6,709 nucleotides of DNA from Pyrinomonadaceae bacterium (GCA_014379075.1 JACMMN010000290.1:1-6709), one strand, 5' to 3'; shown: positions 1 to 6,595, counted from the stretch's first letter. The notes: generated by a model from the letters alone, not told the origin. Numbers and translations: made by a program.

Positions 1-151
1 ACGGAAAGGTAGAAACCTATCGCCGCCTTTTCCTGGCGCGAGATCTCGGCCTGCGACCAAGGACTCGCGATAGTCATCGAGCGGATGCACGGAAAGGTAG
101 AAACCTATCGCCGCCTTTTCCTGGCGCGAGATCTCGGCCTGCGACCAAGGA
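1..151. repeat. 63-bp direct repeat (1-63 and 89-151) within dnaE
   Basis: Bases 1-63 and 89-151 are identical, separated by 25 bp (64-88), giving an 88-bp offset. In dnaE the copy at 89-151 is read in the family frame and encodes PWSQAEISRQEKAAIGFYLS, followed by HPLDDYRE from the 25-bp unique part. Because 88 is not a multiple of three, the copy at 1-63 is read in a shifted frame and gives unrelated residues (SLVAGRDLAPGKGG and on). The first copy begins exactly at the window edge, so the true repeat could be longer. A tandem duplication or an assembly loop at a contig end are both possible; the essential nature of dnaE favours the latter. Confidence 0.9.
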
Positions 152-3045
152 GCGACGTGTGGCAAATTGCTTTCCGTCGTAGACACCGTAAGGTCTTCGT
201 CGCCGAAAAGAGCACTTTGACCGCGAATACGATCATTCGAAGCCTTTTGGCTGTAAGACAAAGCTGAATCGATGGCCGCAAAAAGCTGTGCCCGCCAGAG
301 GTTTGCCGTCGTTTCATCGGTAATCAATGAGTCAAAGGCCCCAGCCGTTATTAAGCTTTCCAGACCACGCCGGCCGATAGAACCTTGATCGATCCTGGCA
401 ACGAAATCGAAAAGAGAAGTGAACTTCCCATTATTTCTGGCCTCGATCATGGCTTTTACACTGGCTGCTCCGATGCCTTTGATAGCATTTAGCCCAAAAC
501 GGACCGAATCGTTTGACGGCGTAAAGCTGTCGTCACTTTCGTTGACGTCCGGCGGAAGCAGGTTCAAGCCCATCGACCGCAATTCGTTGGAGTATTTATA
601 AACTTTTGAACTATCGTCGGATTCATGAGACAGGACCGAAGCGTAAAAGTAAGCGGGGAAATGAGCCTTCAGGTAACCTGTTTGAAACGCGAGATACGCA
701 TATGCGATGCTGTGGCTGCGGTTGAAACCATAGTCGGCGAATTGGGCCATTAATTTGAATATGGCTTCGGCCTTGTCCTTTTTGATGCCGTTTCCTACCG
801 CTCCGCCGACGAATTTTTCTTCTTCCTTCGCCATCGCTTCGCGCTTCTTTTTGCCCATCGCGCGGCGCATCATGTCCGCTTCGCCGAGACTGTAGCCGGC
901 AAGCTTTTGAGCCAGCTGCATGATCTGTTCCTGATAAACCAAAACACCGTACGTATTGCTCAAAATTTCCTTCATCTCCGGGATGAGATATCGGACGGGC
1001 TTATCGCCGCGATGACGCTGGATAAAGTCCTCGATCATCCCGCCGTCGATCGGGCCGGGACGGTAGAGAGCATTCAATGCCGAGAGGTCTTCAAGTTCTT
1101 TCGGCTTCAAACGGCGGCATATTTCCTGCATGCCCGAGGATTCGAACTGAAATATCGCATCCGTTTTTCCATCTCCGAAAAGGGCCATTGTCTTCTCGTC
1201 ACTCAAGGATATCCGGCTCCAATCTATTTCGGTTCCAGTTTTCGATCTGATCGCATCCAGGCAATCCTGAATAACGGTAAGTGTCGTCAGAGCCAGAAAA
1301 TCCATCTTCAGCATCCCGACCTTTTCGAGATCGTTCATCGAATACTGACTAGTCAATTCATTTTTCGAAGACAGTGCGACGGGAACAATTTCATGCAGCG
1401 GCTTTGGTGAAATAACGACTCCGGCCGCATGAACCGAAGAATGCCGTGAGCAGCCTTCGAGCCGCAGGGCCAGATCGACAAGGTCGGCAATGCGCGGATC
1501 GGTGTCGACGGCCGATTTCAGTTCAGGAACCTGCTCAAGTGCCTGCGAGATACTGACATTGCGTCCGCGAACCGGCGGCGGGATCATCTTCGCGATCTTT
1601 TCGACATCACCATACGGGATATTTAACGCGCGGCCAACGTCTTTGATCGCGGCCCTCGAGGCCATGGTTCCGAATGTGATGATCTGGCAGACCGAATCAC
1701 GCCCGTAAACCTCCGTCACGTGGTTAATAACGTCACCCCGGCCGCGTATGCAGAAATCTATATCAATATCCGGCATAGAAACGCGTTCAGGATTTAAGAA
1801 GCGCTCAAATAGGAGATCGTATTGAAGCGGATCGATACCGGTAATCCCAAGACAATAAGCGACCAGCGACCCGGCAGCCGACCCGCGACCCGGCCCGACC
1901 GGTATACCTTTTTGGACGGCATATTTAATAAAATCCCAGACGATTAAAAAATAGCCCTCATAGCCCATCTTCTCGATTATGCCGATCTCGATATCGAGTC
2001 GGTTTTGATAATCAGCGAGTTGGTACTTCAAGCTGCCAGTTTCTTTTACAGGCAACAACACTTCCTCAGTTCGCTGGGCGAAGCCTTCAGATACTACCTG
2101 TTCAAAGTATTCGACTAACGTGGCGCAGCCGGAATCGGCCGGAATCGGGTAATTCGGCAGTGTTAGATTGTCGTCACCGATGGGAAGTTCCAGTTCGCAG
2201 ATCTCGGCGATAGCCAACGTATTTGTGAGAGATTCCGGCAATTCATTGCCGAAGATTCGCCACATCTCATCGGCGGAACGAAGATAGTATTTCGAACTCG
2301 GGAATGTGTATCTGCTGTTTTCGGTCAGCGTCCGGCCCTCGCCGATACATAGCAACACTTCATGTGCTCGCGCGTCGTCTTCGGTGAGATAATGCGTGTC
2401 GTTTGTGGCAACAATTGGAATCTCAGACCTTTCAGACAGTTGAACAATGTCTTTCGTGGTTTTCGCATCGTCTGGCGTGTCGTGGTCCTGAATCTCCAGA
2501 TAAAAATTACCTTTCCCGAAAATTTCCTCCAGATTTTTCGCGTATTCCAAAGCCCTTTGTTCATCGCCTTGCCGCAAAAAATGTCGAATCGCCCCATCGG
2601 GGCCCGAGGAAAGCGCGATCAGGCCTTGGCTTTTATCCGCAAGCAGTTCCAAATCGATCCGCGGCTTGTGATGAAATCCGTCGGTGAATGCTTTGGAAGA
2701 AAGCTGCACAAGATTCTGGTAACCCTGAAAATTCTTTGCAAGCAACACGAGATTGTAGTACGGCCGTTCGCCGGACTTGATCGACGAACTCTTGTCCAAG
2801 TGGCTTCCTGGCGTTACAAACGCCTCATAACCGATGATCGGTCTGATGCCCTCCGCAATAAGCGTACTGTAGAAAGACACAGCTCCGTACATATTGCCGT
2901 AGTCCGTAATTGCGCACGCCTGCATCTCAAATTCCCCAAGCTTCTTCGCAAAAGGCTTGAGTTGGATTGTGCTCTGCAAAAGGCTATAATCCGAGTGCAG
3001 GTGAAGATGAACAAAGTCTTTTCGTTTGAATTTTGGCTGAATCAT
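1..3045 (-). CDS. dnaE: DNA polymerase III subunit alpha (replicative polymerase), 3' end missing
   Basis: Catalytic subunit of the replicative polymerase; it extends DNA at the fork as part of the Pol III holoenzyme. The first 1015 codons are visible, whereas family members are usually about 1150-1200 aa. Domain order fits DnaE1: PHP domain at about residues 10-230 (HLHLHSDYSLL with H13 and H15; NDTHY with H218), the polymerase core with GPGRGSAAGSL at 384-394, the catalytic acidic motif PDIDID at 425-430 and the third aspartate D582 in LKMDFL, then FNRSHSIAYAY at 774-784 and a helix-hairpin-helix (KGIGAAS, from 856). The OB-fold and tau-binding tail would lie beyond the edge. ATG at 3045 gives MIQPKFKRKDFVHLH, a normal family start; no Shine-Dalgarno precedes it. 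Two oddities: TDHGN of active PHP domains reads TDYGN (Y49), and from codon 995 the reading passes out of the family frame because of a direct repeat. Identity is very secure; integrity of the 3' end is not. Confidence 0.96.
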   Translation of the reverse strand, partial: MIQPKFKRKDFVHLHLHSDYSLLQSTIQLKPFAKKLGEFEMQACAITDYGNMYGAVSFYSTLIAEGIRPIIGYEAFVTPGSHLDKSSSIKSGERPYYNLVLLAKNFQGYQNLVQLSSKAFTDGFHHKPRIDLELLADKSQGLIALSSGPDGAIRHFLRQGDEQRALEYAKNLEEIFGKGNFYLEIQDHDTPDDAKTTKDIVQLSERSEIPIVATNDTHYLTEDDARAHEVLLCIGEGRTLTENSRYTFPSSKYYLRSADEMWRIFGNELPESLTNTLAIAEICELELPIGDDNLTLPNYPIPADSGCATLVEYFEQVVSEGFAQRTEEVLLPVKETGSLKYQLADYQNRLDIEIGIIEKMGYEGYFLIVWDFIKYAVQKGIPVGPGRGSAAGSLVAYCLGITGIDPLQYDLLFERFLNPERVSMPDIDIDFCIRGRGDVINHVTEVYGRDSVCQIITFGTMASRAAIKDVGRALNIPYGDVEKIAKMIPPPVRGRNVSISQALEQVPELKSAVDTDPRIADLVDLALRLEGCSRHSSVHAAGVVISPKPLHEIVPVALSSKNELTSQYSMNDLEKVGMLKMDFLALTTLTVIQDCLDAIRSKTGTEIDWSRISLSDEKTMALFGDGKTDAIFQFESSGMQEICRRLKPKELEDLSALNALYRPGPIDGGMIEDFIQRHRGDKPVRYLIPEMKEILSNTYGVLVYQEQIMQLAQKLAGYSLGEADMMRRAMGKKKREAMAKEEEKFVGGAVGNGIKKDKAEAIFKLMAQFADYGFNRSHSIAYAYLAFQTGYLKAHFPAYFYASVLSHESDDSSKVYKYSNELRSMGLNLLPPDVNESDDSFTPSNDSVRFGLNAIKGIGAASVKAMIEARNNGKFTSLFDFVARIDQGSIGRRGLESLITAGAFDSLITDETTANLWRAQLFAAIDSALSYSQKASNDRIRGQSALFGDEDLTVSTTESNLPHVAPWSQAEISRQEKAAIGFYLSVHPLDDYRESLVAGRDLAPGKGGDRFLPFR
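2962..2990 (+). promoter_or_regulatory. Candidate sigma70 promoter for miaB, inside the dnaE 5' coding region
   Basis: A perfect TATAAT at 2985-2990 lies 17 bp downstream of TTGGAT at 2962-2967, which matches the -35 consensus at its first three bases. The spacing is ideal. Transcription would begin near 2997, leaving a leader of about 63 nt before the miaB ATG at 3060. It sits antisense within dnaE codons for residues 19-28. This is inferred from sequence only; the weak -35 is the main doubt. Confidence 0.5.
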
Positions 3046-3059
3046 TTTTTGCGACGTGT

Positions 3060-4385
3060 ATGAAAAAAGTCTACCTGGAAACTTTCGGCTGTCAAATGAA
3101 TGTTTCCGATTCCGAGAGAGTTGCGACTTCGCTTGAACTAAAGGGTTTTGCGATCACCTCCGACGAAAAAGCGGCGGACGTAGTGCTCTTTAATACCTGC
3201 TCGGTCCGTGAAAAAGCCGAACATAAACTTTACGCCCGCGTCGGGCGGCTACGTAAATCGCGCACGAAAATGCCTGTTGTCGGCATCATGGGCTGTGTCG
3301 CCCAGCTCGAAGGGGAAACACTTTTCAAGAAGATCTCCGGAGTTGATTTCGTCATCGGCACAAAAGCGGTCAGCCGGGTATCCGATGCGATTGGAAAAGT
3401 TTTAGACGGCAAGCAATTTGTGGCAGATCTCGGCGACAGGGAACTGAACTATGACTGGAACGTGGCCGCATCGCAGCGGCATTCGCCATACGTCGCATTT
3501 ATCCCGATCATCGAAGGCTGTAATAAATTCTGCACCTATTGCATCGTTCCATTCTCCCGCGGCCGTGAGGTTAGTCTAACCGCTTCCGAGATAATTCGCC
3601 AGGTTCTCCGGCTCCGGCGAGAAGGCGTGAAGGAAATTCATCTGATAGGTCAAAATGTAAATAGCTACAGGCCGAAAAACCAATCCGGTCTCGGTGCCTT
3701 TAAAGGGGCCACCCCTTTTGCGAAATTGCTTAGAGCGGTTGCGGCCACGGGCATCGAAAGAATAAAATTCAATACATCATTTCCGAGAGATTTTCACGCT
3801 GACATTGTTGAGGCGATAAATGAGAATGAGAATCTTTGCAATTGGGTGCATCTGCCCGTCCAATCGGGCAGCGACCGGGTTTTGAAGGCGATGCGTCGCG
3901 GCCATACGATCGCAAGCTACATGAAAATGATCGACAACCTCAAAGCCTCGAAACGCGAAATATCGCTCACAACCGACATAATCGTCGGTTTTCCGGGAGA
4001 AACCGCCGAGGATTTCGAGGAAACCGTAAAAGCGGTCGAATACTGCGAGTATGACGCTGCCTATATTTTTAAATATTCTCCCCGGCCTGGAACTCCCGCA
4101 TTCAATATGACAGACAGCGTATCGGCCGACGAAAAAACCGAGCGGTTTAGCAGGTTGGAAGCCGTACAAAAAAACTCTCAGAATAAAACTTTGCAGCGAT
4201 ATCTTGGCCAAACACTTAAGGTATTACCTGAGAAAGAGTCGGCTAATTATTCCAATCAGTTATCAAGCCATTCTACCTGCCATAAGGTGGTGAATTTCGA
4301 GGCTTCTGCGGATATGCTTGGTAACGTTGTCGATGTTAGGATTTCGGACGTGAAGGCAAATTCTTTGTTTGGTGTGATGGTTTGA
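3060..4385 (+). CDS. miaB: tRNA-2-methylthio-N6-dimethylallyladenosine synthase
   Basis: Radical-SAM methylthiotransferase that converts i6A37 to ms2i6A37 in tRNAs reading codons that begin with U, steadying codon-anticodon pairing. The 441-aa length is typical. The N-terminal MTTase domain carries the three auxiliary-cluster cysteines C11 (FGCQMN), C47 (NTCSVRE) and C79 (MGCVAQ). The radical-SAM motif is CNKFCTYC with C154, C158 and C161. Downstream are HLPVQSGSD and DIIVGFPGET, conserved in MiaB, and a C-terminal TRAM domain from about residue 380 ending NSLFGVMV. The ATG at 3060 gives MKKVYLETFGCQMN, the usual family start; an upstream in-frame TTG at 3033 would overlap dnaE and is less likely. 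There is no clear Shine-Dalgarno. It faces away from dnaE across 14 bp and probably leads a transcript continuing into the nuclease and parAB. CQMN and the whole layout favour MiaB over RimO or MtaB. Confidence 0.95.
   Translation: MKKVYLETFGCQMNVSDSERVATSLELKGFAITSDEKAADVVLFNTCSVREKAEHKLYARVGRLRKSRTKMPVVGIMGCVAQLEGETLFKKISGVDFVIGTKAVSRVSDAIGKVLDGKQFVADLGDRELNYDWNVAASQRHSPYVAFIPIIEGCNKFCTYCIVPFSRGREVSLTASEIIRQVLRLRREGVKEIHLIGQNVNSYRPKNQSGLGAFKGATPFAKLLRAVAATGIERIKFNTSFPRDFHADIVEAINENENLCNWVHLPVQSGSDRVLKAMRRGHTIASYMKMIDNLKASKREISLTTDIIVGFPGETAEDFEETVKAVEYCEYDAAYIFKYSPRPGTPAFNMTDSVSADEKTERFSRLEAVQKNSQNKTLQRYLGQTLKVLPEKESANYSNQLSSHSTCHKVVNFEASADMLGNVVDVRISDVKANSLFGVMV
3068..3095 (-). promoter_or_regulatory. 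Candidate sigma70 promoter for dnaE, inside the miaB 5' coding region
   Basis: Reading the minus strand, a perfect TTGACA occupies 3095-3090 and TAGACT (four of six matches to TATAAT) occupies 3073-3068, with a 16-bp spacer. Initiation would fall near 3061, giving a leader of about 16 nt before the dnaE ATG at 3045, with no Shine-Dalgarno in it. The -35 overlaps miaB codons 11-12 (Cys-Gln of the CQMN motif), so part of its conservation would be forced by the protein; that weakens the case somewhat. Confidence 0.45.
3702..3718 (+). other. Short perfect hairpin inside miaB
   Basis: AAAGGGG at 3702-3708 and CCCCTTT at 3712-3718 form a perfect 7-bp stem around a 3-nt loop (CCA), followed by one more T. 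It lies in a variable surface loop of MiaB, where FKGATPF is encoded, so the codons are not tightly constrained. It resembles the stem of an intrinsic terminator, but the T run is only four long. It may simply be chance; a role in attenuation or RNA stability is speculative. Confidence 0.4.
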
Positions 4386-4395
4386 TATCGGTTAT

Positions 4396-4400
4396 AAAGG
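4396..4400 (+). promoter_or_regulatory. Weak ribosome binding site of the bifunctional nuclease gene
   Basis: AAAGG (4396-4400) ends 4 nt ahead of the ATG at 4405. It is a short, closely spaced match to the anti-Shine-Dalgarno, but it supports this ATG as the start, in line with the family N-terminus. Confidence 0.4.
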
Positions 4401-4404
4401 TTAC

Positions 4405-4881
4405 ATGGCTTTAGTAGAAGTAAAAATTGGCGCCCTGATAATGGACCCTAATACAAACACGCCGATCGTAGTGCTTAAAGGTGTCGATTCGGAGACCGTG
4501 CTGCCGATTTGGGTCGGAGCATTCGAAGCCAATGCTATCGCCCTTGAAATCGAAAAGATCGTTCCGCAGCGGCCGATGACCCACGATCTTCTCCGAAATC
4601 TGATCGTCGAATGCGGATTGAATGCCTCGAGAGTAATTGTCACGGACCTTCAGGAAAACACTTTTTACGCACTTCTGGAACTGACCGATAAGGAAGGCAA
4701 ATTGGTGTCGATGGACGCCCGCCCGTCGGACGCAATAGCGCTGGCTCTTCGTTTGGATTGCCCGATCTTCGTCCAGCAGAAGGTCTTAGATCTTTCTGCG
4801 ACATCAAATCCCCTTGATGCCGATGCAGGGCCAGAAGACACTTCTACCCCGGCCGAAGACTGGCCCGATCTGATCGTGTAA
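4405..4881 (+). CDS. Bifunctional nuclease family protein (BFN/DUF151 domain)
   Basis: A 158-aa protein that is almost entirely one BFN (DUF151) domain. Recognisable blocks in order are VKIGALIMDPNTNTPIVVLKG (about 6-26), LPIWVGAFEANAIALE (33-48), RPMTHDLL (56-63), a TFYALLEL strand (about 86-93), and DARPSDAIALALRLDCPIFV from about residue 104. The last 25 or so residues (DADAGPEDTSTPAEDWPDLIV) form an acidic, probably disordered tail. The family is named for plant members reported to have both RNase and DNase activity; for bacterial members the substrate and role are not settled, so nuclease activity here is family inference. The gene begins 19 bp after miaB and ends 22 bp before parA, all on the same strand, which points to cotranscription. 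The protein has no signal peptide and should be cytoplasmic. Confidence 0.9.
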   Translation: MALVEVKIGALIMDPNTNTPIVVLKGVDSETVLPIWVGAFEANAIALEIEKIVPQRPMTHDLLRNLIVECGLNASRVIVTDLQENTFYALLELTDKEGKLVSMDARPSDAIALALRLDCPIFVQQKVLDLSATSNPLDADAGPEDTSTPAEDWPDLIV

Positions 4882-4903
4882 AATTATAGTCCGAATAGAT
4901 TAA

Positions 4904-5659
4904 ATGATAATTGTAATTGCCAACCAAAAAGGTGGCGTGGGTAAAACGACCACCGCGATAAATCTGTCCGCCGCATGTGCCTTGCAGGGTAAGAAGACGC
5001 TCTTGATCGATCTGGATCCGCAGAGCAACAGCTCGATGTCGTTTGTCGAACCCGATCGAGTAAACGGAGGGGCGTATGAACTGTTCACCGAATTGGATAA
5101 GCCCGCGGACAGCTTTATTTACAAGACTAATGTTGAGAAATTGGATCTAGTTCCAGCTAGGATCAACCTTGCAAAACTAGAAGCAAAATTGATAGGCGAT
5201 TTCGATGCCGCATTCAGGCTGCGGGACCGGATCGAGCAGATACGCTCCGATTACGATCTGATCTTTATCGATACGCCGCCGACCCTCGGAATGATCACGG
5301 TAAATGCTTTAGTTGCTGCAAATTATGTCATGATCCCGATACAATCTTCATATTTTGCACTCGAGGGAACTGACGATCTCCTCGAAACGATCGAAAAAGT
5401 GCGTTCGCGACCCAATCCCGAGCTTAATTTGCTTGGCGTGCTCGTGACGATGTTCGACCGCCGCACGGCTTTATCTAAAGACGTCGAGTCGCATATCAGA
5501 AAGGTATTTGGGAAAAAGACCTTCAACACGATCATTACGAGAAGCGTCCGGCTTGAAGAGTCGCCGGCCCATAAGAAATCGATATTCGCCTATGCACCAA
5601 AATCATCCGGCGCCGTTGAATATCAAAGCCTTTCAAAGGAGGTCCTAAAGCGTGTCTAA
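4904..5659 (+). CDS. parA: ParA family chromosome-partitioning ATPase (Soj-like)
   Basis: Deviant Walker-type ATPase that binds the nucleoid as an ATP dimer and is released by ParB-stimulated hydrolysis, moving parS regions apart. At 251 aa, with the P-loop starting at residue 7, it lacks the N-terminal helix-turn-helix of plasmid type Ia ParA and matches chromosomal Soj in size. Visible motifs are the deviant Walker A NQKGGVGKTTTAINL (signature K9, catalytic K14), Walker A' DLDPQSN (36-42), and Walker B LIFIDTPP with D123; PIQSSYFALEG and RSVRLEESPAHKKSI near the end are also typical. The ATG at 4904 gives MIIVIANQKGGVGKTT, a standard Soj start. No Shine-Dalgarno is evident in the 22-bp gap after the nuclease gene, so translational coupling is possible. 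Its last 8 bases overlap parB, its partner. MinD and capsule-type ATPases are ruled out by the parB neighbour and sequence. Confidence 0.95.
   Translation: MIIVIANQKGGVGKTTTAINLSAACALQGKKTLLIDLDPQSNSSMSFVEPDRVNGGAYELFTELDKPADSFIYKTNVEKLDLVPARINLAKLEAKLIGDFDAAFRLRDRIEQIRSDYDLIFIDTPPTLGMITVNALVAANYVMIPIQSSYFALEGTDDLLETIEKVRSRPNPELNLLGVLVTMFDRRTALSKDVESHIRKVFGKKTFNTIITRSVRLEESPAHKKSIFAYAPKSSGAVEYQSLSKEVLKRV
5635..5643 (+). promoter_or_regulatory. Strong Shine-Dalgarno of parB
   Basis: AAAGGAGGT at 5635-5643 is a full-length match to the anti-Shine-Dalgarno. The GGAGG core ends 9 nt before the GTG at 5652. It lies in the last codons of parA and decides the parB start in favour of this GTG, 5 nt ahead of the parA stop, over the in-frame ATG at codon 12. 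It is the only strong site of this kind in the window. Confidence 0.85.
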
Positions 5660-6503
5660 ACGAGGATTACCAACGAGTGTGCAAATGCGGCACGATTCGC
5701 ATTATGTCGAAGAACTCTCGACTGCGACGCGCTCTATCGGAAAAACCATTCCGATCTACCTTATCGAGCCGAATCCCGAGCAGCCTCGGCGCGAGATAGG
5801 AGATTTGACCGAGCTTTCAGCTTCGATTAAAGAAAAAGGCGTTCTGGAACCTCTACTCGTCGTACCCAGTGCAATTCACGGCGGGTATATGATAATCGCC
5901 GGCGAACGGCGCTGGCGGGCCTCCAAATTGGCTGGCTTGACGGAAGTGCCGTGCATTGAGATGAACCTGGACGAGCAAGGCGTAGCCGAAATTGCCTTAA
6001 TTGAAAATTTACAGCGGAAGGATCTGACACTTTGGGAAGAAGCCGACGGGCTCAAAGCTCTGGCCGATAAATTCGGCTACAAGCAGGACGAGATTGCGAA
6101 GAAGATCAGTAAGAGCCGCACAACTGTTACAGAATTAATGACAGTTGCCGGCCTTCCGGCGTCGATTCGCGAACGGTGCATGGCAGCGAAGGTCAACTCA
6201 AAAACGACATTGCTCGAGATCGCCCGCCAGTTCGATGAGGCCGCGATGTTCGATTATATCGAACGAATCACTAATGGAAAGTCAAAGAACGTCCCAGCTT
6301 ACAAATCATCTGCCGCAAAGGCAAAATCAGCCGCCTCGCCCGTGTCCGACAATTCACCAAAAGGGAAGTTTTCGTACATTTCGCCTGACGACCTGTTCCG
6401 TGTTGAGATCACCTTTGCCAACCATGAAGCTTACGATAAGCGTTCCATATTGAAGGCACTTAAACAGGCTTTCGAAGATGTCAAAAACGACACGCACCCA
6501 TAG
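5652..6503 (+). CDS. parB: ParB/RepB/Spo0J family chromosome-partitioning protein
   Basis: Centromere-binding CTPase clamp that loads at parS, spreads on DNA and stimulates ParA. The 283 residues hold an N-terminal ParB/Srx domain (about 30-125) with the CTP-binding boxes NPEQPRREI (41-49), GERRWRAS (84-91) and ENLQRKD (118-124). A helix-turn-helix follows at about 144-168 (KQDEIAKKISKSRTTV, then MTVAGLP), then a low-complexity Lys/Ala/Ser linker around 215-240 and a C-terminal block (FSYISPDDLFRVEITF on) that probably dimerises. The N-terminus reads SKRGLPTSVQMRHDSHYVEE rather than the usual RGLGRGLxALL-type ParA-interaction peptide. The GTG start overlaps parA by 8 bp and is set by a strong Shine-Dalgarno. 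No 16-bp palindrome resembling parS is visible in the window. RepB or Noc identity is less likely given the adjacent Soj-like parA. Confidence 0.93.
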   Translation: MSKRGLPTSVQMRHDSHYVEELSTATRSIGKTIPIYLIEPNPEQPRREIGDLTELSASIKEKGVLEPLLVVPSAIHGGYMIIAGERRWRASKLAGLTEVPCIEMNLDEQGVAEIALIENLQRKDLTLWEEADGLKALADKFGYKQDEIAKKISKSRTTVTELMTVAGLPASIRERCMAAKVNSKTTLLEIARQFDEAAMFDYIERITNGKSKNVPAYKSSAAKAKSAASPVSDNSPKGKFSYISPDDLFRVEITFANHEAYDKRSILKALKQAFEDVKNDTHP

Positions 6504-6537
6504 TTTTCTTTGTCTCGTGCGGGTTTAATGTTTTTTT
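6489..6537 (+). terminator. Probable rho-independent terminator after parB
   Basis: Arms 6489-6497 (GACACGCAC) and 6517-6525 (GTGCGGGTT) pair with one mismatch and one G-T pair around a 19-nt loop. A run of seven T follows at 6531-6537, five bases beyond the stem. The left arm lies in the last parB codons, before the TAG at 6501. The loop is large and the stem imperfect, so strength is uncertain, but position and T tract fit the end of the miaB-parB transcript. Confidence 0.45.
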
Positions 6538-6578
6538 GTGATTCATTCTTCCTAACGGAAAAGGAACCAGTTCTAATG

Positions 6579-6584
6579 TATAAT
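6579..6584 (+). promoter_or_regulatory. -10-like element for the downstream gene, nearly leaderless
   Basis: A perfect TATAAT at 6579-6584 lies 11 bp before the ATG at 6596, so transcription would start about 5 nt ahead of the coding region. No good -35 is found at 16-18 bp upstream (the region is CTAACGGAAAAGG). TG directly abuts the hexamer, one base short of a true extended -10. Confidence 0.4.
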
Positions 6585-6595
6585 CGGCGTTATCG

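Noticed and set aside
1..151. Repeat-gap-repeat layout (63/25/63 bp) resembling part of a CRISPR array
   Set aside because: Only two copies, repeats too long with too short a gap, and the sequence plainly encodes DnaE.
907..1410. A 167-codon open frame on the plus strand
   Set aside because: Antisense to the well-conserved DnaE polymerase core; no ribosome site or recognisable motif.
3033..3059. TTG at 3033 as an upstream start of miaB
   Set aside because: It would add nine residues that overlap dnaE; MKKVYLETFGCQMN from the ATG at 3060 matches the family start.
2362..3063. A 233-codon open frame on the plus strand
   Set aside because: It is wholly antisense to the PHP region of dnaE, is rich in Arg/Lys/Phe, and resembles no family.
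3777..4211. A 144-codon open frame on the minus strand
   Set aside because: Antisense to conserved MiaB motifs (HLPVQSGSD, DIIVGFPGET); a shadow frame.
4369..4398. TTGGTG and TATAAA before the nuclease gene as an internal promoter
   Set aside because: The -35 match is poor, the TATAAA overlaps the AAAGG ribosome site, and the RNA would start at or after the ATG.
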